Shown here: one piece after another, positions 21,187-27,485 of the stretch
Layout: each line of letters opens with the position of its first letter
Position numbering within the stretch: position 1 is the stretch's first letter
Source of the DNA: Chromera velia
Lineage: Eukaryota; Sar; Chromeraceae
Assembly: GCA_018398765.1 (NCBI GenBank)
Contig: JAHBMJ010000069.1
Location: 5,001 to 32,485, forward strand
DNA length: 27,485 nucleotides
Direction: 5' to 3'
Program-made: the position numbers and the translations under genes
Notes under the pieces: model-generated
The model's database searches: none
Told to the model about the DNA's origin: nothing
What the model saw: only the letters and a program-made list of their open reading frames with translations

Positions 21187-23486
21187 AAAATGAAAGGATA
21201 TGGAGAAGGCAGGGCGGGGAAAAGAAAAGGGGAGGGCGGTCGGAGGGCCGCGGTCACGATCTGATTGAATTTCATCTTTAAAAAAATGAAAGTACGTAAA
21301 CATTGATCCTTCTCAAATTTTTACTTTAAAAAATAAAAAAAAACGAAACCGTTTTGAAATTTTACAGTTGTTGTATATAGTTGTATATGTTTTTGAAACA
21401 ATTTTTGACGAGATTTTTGATTTGTATTTTCATATATATACTTACATACTAACTTTAATTTTATTATTACTATAAGGCCAACTTTCTACAACACTCTAAA
21501 GTTGTTATACCCTGGTGGTTCTAGCGGTAGTTAGTACTATTATGATTGTTCTAACGATTGCTACCCTAAGGGCCTAAACTATGATGTGGGCCTTTGTGCA
21601 GGAGTTTGAATGTCGGGGTCTTGGTCATTGCGGGCGGTGAGTACAGTTCAAATGCCTTGCATTGATGGACTCTGGGATATGAATCTTGACATGGATATTG
21701 TCTTGCATATATTTTCAGAAACAATGATTCTGGGCAACCCGGCTTGGCTCATCTCAGCAACTTGGTTCATCTCAGATACGCAATGCATTTGCGCTGCGCG
21801 GTGATCCAAGTTGCGTCGTCGCGCAGCGAATTTAACTTGGCTGCTTTCATCGTGCATGAAAAAGCTGATCGAAGTTGCGCGGCCGTGTGACTCAAGCCAA
21901 GTTTTTCAGTGATTGAAGTTAAATGATCTAAGTTAACTGCGATGCCACGCCAAAAATTTGTGAACGAAAAACGCAGATGAGCCAAGTTGCCCCAAGATGA
22001 GCCAAGCCGGGTTGCCCGGAATCATTGTCTCTAAGAATAAACATATATAGTATCTTATAGCTGCTGTTTTGTAGCTTGAGTTTGTCATGTCTCATCAATT
22101 CATTCTGTTTACAACTTTACATATCACATTTGATTTTTTGTCAAGTACGAGGATGAATAGGATTATTCTAGATTGGATGAAATTTAATATGGAAGGAGCT
22201 ACTAGGGAAAGAGATAGAATCAGATTGAATGACTATTAAATCAAAATATCAAATTAATATTTATCCTGACAATCTTGACTTGTATAGACTATTGTACACA
22301 TTCTAAACCTTCTGGAGTTAATCAATTTAGGAGAGAGTCCTTCTGCCAAGCTTTAGGGCATTGTCACTGCCAAGCTTCTGCCGCCTTTTAGATAATCCTA
22401 TCATATCCTATTCCTATATATTAGTCCTATAATTTCAGTATATTATGACTAGCATCCAGAGTAATTTAATGAATTTGATTGAATCTAACGCTGCTATAAA
22501 AACAAAACTGCCCTGTACATGCCGTCAAACTCTAGAAGCCTAGCTAGGAATAGGCCAGTAGCGATGGCGTATGATGATGATGATGACTAATATAATGGCT
22601 AGCTCGCTAGCAAACTCATAACCTAGCTCATAACTAGGCTTATAAGTCGTGACACGCGTTTCTAAGTTTTTAAAGAAGTTTTTGCATGTGTTTTCTCTTA
22701 CGGGGAGGACTAGCTCTAGGACTGGCTTAGATTGGCTGATCCTACTATCCTAGTTTCATGAGTGACTCATGTCTAACCCTGGAAGTTTAGAAATTGACAA
22801 ACAGCGATGGCGTATCATGGTAATGATATAACTTAAAATTTAAAATAGAGAAGCTTCTGCTAAATCATATGTTTTTTTTACCTTAAAAAACACTTTAAGA
22901 TCTATATGTATTGATTGAATTTATCATTGAAAAACTTTTTAAATCTATTTTAAATTTTGTTTTAGACTTTAAAAGTTTTATTTCATAAATTCGATCTGGT
23001 ATGAAATATTTACAGATATTTACAGATCACAGCTGTCCGCACTCAAACCTTTCTTTTTTCAGAAACAAATTCACTGTTGTTGTCCTCCTAGATAGTAGTG
23101 TCTGATTGTTTTGATCTGATTGATGTCATCATGCAAAAACCTGCCTGTAAAGCCTACGGTCAAGGCAAGAGATCCCGTTTGAATGCGAAGAGAAAGGGGG
23201 AGAGGGGAATTGTTTGAATGCAAAAACGTCTCTCTTCCATCAAGTCTCGTCCCTGTATCATGTTTCCTTTCTCTTCTCTTCTCTTCTCTTCTCTTCTCTT
23301 TTCTTCTTTCCTTCCTTTCTTTCCTTTTTTTCTTCCTTCCTTTCTGTTTTTGTTTGTTTGCAATTATCATGGAGGTAAACAGGGAGTTGTGGGCAGGTCC
23401 CCTCTTTTGTATTCCCGTCTTCAAGCTTGCTTCTTTTCATCTCTTCTGTCCTATTCTCTCCCGCTCTGTTTTTTTCTTTCTTTCCG
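21187..23486. other. AT-rich intergenic region
   Basis: No supported gene. It contains the inverted-repeat element 21717-22032, a 13-bp direct repeat AGCGATGGCGTAT (22560-22572 and 22803-22815), a (GATGAT)n tract near 22571-22586, a near-palindrome CATGAGTGACTCATG (22757-22771), and a pyrimidine tract (CTCTT)n at about 23271-23340. Composition is AT-rich to about 23050 and then shifts back toward that of the coding blocks. Confidence 0.65.
21717..22032. mobile_element. 316-bp MITE-like element with long terminal inverted repeats
   Basis: The left end (from 21717: AGAAACAATGATTCTGGGCA) and the reverse complement of the right end (from 22032: AGAGACAATGATTCCGGGCA) agree with 2 mismatches over 38 bases, through CCCGGCTTGGCTCATCT. 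Similarity continues after a short gap (CAACTTGG, TCATCT) to about 60 bases. No coding frame is inside. I could not find a clear target-site duplication. The interior repeats variants of the motif GATCCAAGTTGCG. Confidence 0.72.
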
Positions 23487-24103
23487 TCAATGGAAATATC
23501 TAAATTTGTGATGTTTCCGGTCTCTCCGTGCCATCACGTGGTCCGGCCCTTCACCCTCCGGGGGAATTGGCGGCTGCCAATGCTGCGTGTGAAAGCCAAA
23601 CAAAGTTGATGGGTGTGGTCCGTTTTGCTCCTCCTGCTGCTGGACAGTGACGGTCGGCAGGGCGGCAGGCGCGGGGTGTGGTCCGTTTTGCTCCTCCTGC
23701 TGCCGCACAGTGACGGTCGGCAGGGCGGCAGGCGCGGGATGTGGTCCGTTTTGCTCCTCCTGCTGCTGCTGCACAGTGACGGTCGGCAGGGCGGCAGGCG
23801 CGGGGTGTGGTCCGTTTTGCTCCTCCTGCTGCTGCTGCACAGTGACGGTCGGCAGGGCGGCAGGCGCGGGGTGTGGTCCGTTTTGCTCCTCCTCCTGCTG
23901 CTGCACAGTGACGGTCGGCAGGGCGGCAGGCGCGGGGTGTGGTCCGTTTTGCTCCTCCTCCTGCTGCTGCACAGTGACGGTCGGCAGGGCGGCAGCAACA
24001 GAGGGAAAGAAGTTTCGGGGAGAGAAGAAGAGCGTGGGACCTTGTTTGTATCTGGATGAGCTAGACAATCAGATGTGGTAACATCTCTGGCTCTGTCGCG
24101 CTT

Positions 24104-24134
<31 letters not shown>

Positions 24135-27100
24135 TACGCACACATTCAGGTGCTTATTTCCAGTGAGAAGAAGGCGAATCAATTCTGCAGATTCCTCTCT
24201 CAAACGCCCGCAAATGAATCAACAAGGATCGAAGGAAGACGGCTAGACAGACAGGAGAAAAGAAGAATTAAGAGAAAGCATGCATGGTTCTAGCTTTGCA
24301 TCAGATCGAAAGAATCATAACAACTAAGGCTAGCCTCAAGTGCGGTCATTCGAATCCTTTTGCGTCTCTGTCGGTCGTTTATCGAAATTATCGAATCATG
24401 TACAACAGAGGTAGGGCGTAATTTTCATACTGCATTTTCTCTCTTTCAGATCCATCTCCGTTTACTTCCTGCCTGCCTGACTGACTGACTTACTGACCTT
24501 TGTGGGTTCTTGTTGCAGTCCCAGGATGCTCTCTGCCTCCGCGGCTCCCTCCTCTTCTAAGTCGGGGAAAAGGAGAGACTCAACGGAATGCCACAACCGG
24601 AAAGGGAGAGAGGACACCAGAAGACGGAATTCGACACGAGGGGGCAACCACGAGGAGGAAGAGGAGGAGGAGGTCGCAGCCCCACGGTCGAACGGAATTT
24701 CACTGCGGACAGACATTGTCAAGGGGGCAGGAAAGAAAGTGACAATGTCATTTCTGTAGGTTTTTGACAGAGATTTTCAGATAGCGAGGTTACAAATGGG
24801 TGGAGGCACAAAAGCATCTGCCAGTGGCCAGGGAATCGATCAAACAAAAAATGAACACTCCGGCCTTGTTGCACCCAATCACCCGATCGAGGGGGTTAAA
24901 CTTTCAAAAGAAAGCAGAAAGGAACGAGAGAGAAAACAGCCTTGCCAAGTCACGGAGAGCCGGCCATCGAAGGTAGCGGGAAAAAAGGAGCGGGAGTTCA
25001 GAAGTCACGCCAAAAGTCCCTCTCACAGACTGAGCATACTGATTTCATATGATCCTCTAACTAACTGACTGACTAACGAAGCTGACTAATTAACTAACTG
25101 ACTGAGATGGGTCGACGACGTACAGAACAGAAGCATGTGAAGGTTCCTCAGGAAAGGAAAGGAAAGGAAAGGAAAGGAACGGAAAGGAAAGGAAAGGAAA
25201 GGCAAGGCAGTGCATATTAATACAGGGCAACAGCGTCTGCGAGCTGTCTCGCGTCTCTGAACAGCCCAACGGAATCTCTTTCCCCCTGAGACTCTTGAAC
25301 AAGCACACCCTTGCAGGCATCAACCTGACCCTAGCTCCAACGGGGGGAGGGCCGGGAGAGACATTCTTGATGCCGCTGTCGTATTCAGCCTCCATCGAGA
25401 CGGCTTGTGACAGATCTGCCGCTCCTCCTGCCCCCATCGAGACGGCTTGTGACAGATCTGCCGCTCCTCCTGCCCCATTCGAGACGGCTTGTGACAGATC
25501 TGCCGCTCCTGCTGCTGCTCTCAACCTCTCCTCCTTCCACTCTGTAGCTGCAAGAGCATTCATTGTGGCTGAGGAGGAAGAAGAAGACAAAGAAGAGGAC
25601 CCCGGCCGCCCCCTTCCACTTCCAGCTGAGGAGATGGGACGACCTCTGCGAGAGGGGCCACATTCATATCTTCGCCTTCATCCCCACTGCCGGAGGAACC
25701 TCCACCTCCAGCTGCTAGGATGGCGGATGCGCACAGCGCGATTGCACCGAAGTCTCCTTGAAGAAACCAATTTACCCACAATCTCACACCCGCCCTCGTT
25801 GCAGGCTGAGAGCTCAACCCCCCCATCTCTGTGTGCATCGCGTTGAGAGCAGACAGCGAAGGACACTGAAGTACCTCATCCACCGACAGCCCCCCATCAT
25901 CCGTATCCTCTCCTAGAGGAGAATCAGGAGGAGGGTTGACCCAACCGAGGACAAGCCTGGCCAGGTGCATGTGGATCACCTCCACCCTCAAAATGTCGCT
26001 TCGAGAAGAGACGACAAAACCGCATGATGAAGCGTCGGAGAAGGCTCCCGGCGACCGCCTCCCATCAACCTCTCTTTCTGATCCTCCCCCATGACCATTT
26101 CATCCCCTCCTTCGCCTTCCCCCTGGTCCCCTTCAATACCCTCATGCTGGTCCCCTTCGGGAGACGGGGGGTTGGGACCCGCCTGCTGTCCGACTGCTGG
26201 TAGGAGACGGGAACTATTTGCAGCTTCTCTTCCTTCAGGCTCGTCCCCTGGATCGTATGTATGTGTGTACCGCCAAGACCCCTCTCCTCTCCGTGCGATC
26301 GATCTATGACTGCAAGCAAGGAGGCAAGCAAGATAGGTATATAGGCAGACTCCAAATTCTTCTTTTTCTTGCTCCTTTCTTTTTTAGTTTCTCTTTCACA
26401 TATGAAACAACGAAAGAAAACACAAAACAAGACAAAAAAAACATTCTAGCAGACAGAGAAAGAAGGGAAAAGTATGATGTCACCAAACCAATACAGAGAA
26501 AAGGGGACGTTTGGGGGAGTTTCTGGAGTGGAGTTGCCGAATCTGGCGCCGGCAGGACGGTCTCTTTCTCTTTTCACTCGGTTACATACATACAGTTCAC
26601 AGAGATAGACGGACGTTGGCAAGCAAGACCAAAGAGAGGAGGAAAAGGCATCAAGTGGAGGAAAACAGTACAGAAAAAGAAAGAAAAGTGAAGCAGGGCT
26701 TTTTTTGTCTTTTCGCCAGAGAGACTCAACAGAATACTGTATGGACACTTCGAACAACAACTGTCCCTTTTGTGCTCTTTGCTTGTTTGACCCAATGATA
26801 CCCAATGCATCAGCTGATTAGACTAACCCCCCGCATCCCTTCCCTTTCTGCATCCATTTCCCCCTCCCCTCCCCTCCCCTGCCAGACAGACGGACAGACC
26901 GAGAAGGTTTTCCTTCAGTTCGCTCTCTTCCTTGCTCGCCATGAGGAGATCAAAAAATTTGGGGGGAACGTTCCTTGACCTCCAATTCTCCCTCCAAGTC
27001 CTCAGGGCGTGCCACAAACGAGTCGAAGGGATCCCTTTGAGTCCCCTGAAGTCATCACGGTCGTCCCACAGACTCCACACAGCAGCTAGGAGCTCATGCA

Positions 27101-27234
27101 GAAACCAAAGCTGAACATGGCACTGCAGCGCCCTTCCTGGCAGGTTGGCAGAGAAATGGATCACACTCGAGGCCAGTGGATGTTCTTTCCTCGTCACAAC
27201 GGCTGCAGCAGCAGCCGCACCCTCAGTTCCCGAC
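23487..27234 (-). CDS. Unrecognised multi-exon protein with Trp-rich segments and two tandem repeats (5' partial)
   Basis: Phase-consistent exons (minus): 27234-26900 (acceptor CTGCATGCAG), 26247 to about 26000, about 26090 to 25601, 25547-25325, 24702-24498, 23966-23487 (stop TGA). The handover near 26099-25991 is unresolved: frame GDEPEGREAA runs to a stop at 25990, while the next coding frame (SDILRVEVIHMHLARLVLGW) opens at 26099, so a short intron or a frameshift lies between. The 25600-25548 intron would be only 53 bases. Short hydrophobic or Trp-containing stretches recur: CHVQLWFLHELLAAVWSLW, RLWHALRTWRENW, VRLWVNWFLQ, VEFRLLVSSLPFRLWHSVES. Two tandem repeats are in frame (14 and 21-22 residues per unit). 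No family recognised. The last exon junction could fall in any of the repeat units, and the region 24498-23487 could be a separate gene. Confidence 0.55.
23612..23996 (-). repeat. 63/66-bp coding minisatellite, six units
   Basis: Unit starts (at GTC on plus) are 23618, 23681, 23744, 23810, 23876, 23942, so spacings are 63, 63, 66, 66, 66. Length differences are whole codons in the CTG/CTC run. On the minus strand each unit reads about APAALPTVTVQQQ(Q/E)EEQNGPHP. The array stays open in several frames on both strands; the minus Gln/Glu frame fits best because it continues in phase to a stop and joins upstream exons. Confidence 0.8.
25149..25202 (+). repeat. (GGAAA)n microsatellite
   Basis: About ten GGAAA units with one GGAAC, in what I read as the intron 25324-24703 of the minus-strand gene. 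Confidence 0.85.
25394..25519 (-). repeat. 42-bp coding tandem repeat, three units
   Basis: Units start at 25394, 25436 and 25478, almost identical. On the minus strand each reads GAGGAADLSQAVSM or a close variant, a 14-residue unit in frame with exon 25547-25325. Confidence 0.8.
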
Positions 27235-27485
27235 CTGCATGCAGCCAGCCAGGAGAGGAGGAGAAAGCATGCAGGAGAAAGGGGTGCAACAGAGAAAGTT
27301 GCAGGAGCGCCCACCCTTTCTGCCTGTGGAGCCTAACAGTGGAGGGGGGAGCTAGAGCAATTGAACTGGTCGCTAGAGTCAGCGGGGGCTGTGGGGAGTT
27401 GGTGCGCTGAAGGGGAGGAAGAGAGGGAGGGAAGGAAGAAAGGAGGGAGGGATGGAAGAAAGGAGAGAAGGAGGGAGGGTGGGGT
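27235..27485 (-). other. Probable intron upstream of the last visible exon of the minus-strand gene
   Basis: On the minus strand this is pyrimidine-rich and ends in the acceptor CTGCATGCAG at 27235-27244. The far end (27411-27485, plus) is a GGAAGAAAGGGAGG-like purine tract. No exon is evident, so the start of this gene lies outside the window. Confidence 0.5.

Noticed and set aside
22757..22771. Near-palindrome CATGAGTGACTCATG as an AP-1-like site
   Set aside because: It is far from any accepted promoter, and one short palindrome in 2 kb of AT-rich DNA is not enough evidence.
23612..23996. Regularly spaced repeats resembling a CRISPR array
   Set aside because: Units are contiguous without unique spacers, are in frame, and the genome is eukaryotic.
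23613..24081. Leu-rich and Cys-rich plus-strand frames over the 66-bp repeat
   Set aside because: All frames are open because the unit length is a multiple of three. Only the minus Gln/Glu frame joins other exons in phase and ends in a suitable stop.
24502..24759. Plus-strand frame with an acidic run after a TTGTTGCAG-like acceptor
   Set aside because: It is antisense to exon 24702-24498, where the minus frame has phase-matched borders and a strong GTCAGT donor; no plus-strand partner exons were found. It cannot be fully excluded.
24796..25068. Plus-strand open frame of 90 codons
   Set aside because: Low-complexity Lys/Arg/Ser composition, no splice or neighbour support, and it falls in the intron of the minus-strand gene.

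Overview
This is a eukaryotic nuclear window. All genes but one are broken by spliceosomal introns, acceptors are often TGCATGCAG or TTGCAG, introns are full of tetranucleotide microsatellites, and GC-rich coding blocks alternate with AT-rich intergenic islands. The gene content (a WD40/ankyrin/TRP-like channel fusion and large unrecognised proteins) and intron style suggest an alveolate or other protist alga; a chromerid such as Chromera velia is my best guess, from general impression and not from any search.

Layout. (1) 1-10032, plus strand: most of one large multi-exon gene, 5' end outside the window, coding for WD40 repeats, an ankyrin-like stretch, a six-transmembrane TRP/polycystin-type channel and a coiled-coil tail. 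One of its introns (4074-6924) holds about 2.4 kb of (CTTT)n-type polypyrimidine repeat. (2) 10033-14416: intergenic, mostly AT-rich, containing a DNA transposon-like element with terminal inverted repeats and a perfect 8-bp target duplication (12414-13380), plus a second probable one (11371-12245). (3) 14417-19406, minus strand: a five-exon gene whose exon phases all agree, giving 1173 codons; Cys-rich modules, an unusual beta-rich-looking module and a charged C-terminal half; family not recognised. (4) 19407-20163: divergent promoter region with TATA-like boxes and a perfect 8-bp hairpin. (5) 20164-21186, plus strand: an intronless 340-codon gene with a possible Smr-like segment. (6) 21187-23486: AT-rich intergenic DNA with a 316-bp MITE-like inverted-repeat element (21717-22032). 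(7) 23487-27234, minus strand: a multi-exon gene, 5' end outside the window, with Trp-rich hydrophobic segments and two in-frame tandem repeats; unrecognised, with one junction unresolved.

The genes show no operon-like relation and I see no shared pathway. The strongest points for follow-up are the channel fusion with its atypical pore, the unnamed minus-strand gene at 14417-19406, the two inverted-repeat elements, frequent splice donors starting GTC, and tetranucleotide repeats that begin at splice donors. All exon models were made by eye from reading-frame continuity, splice dinucleotides and phase; no alignment, RNA evidence or database search was available.
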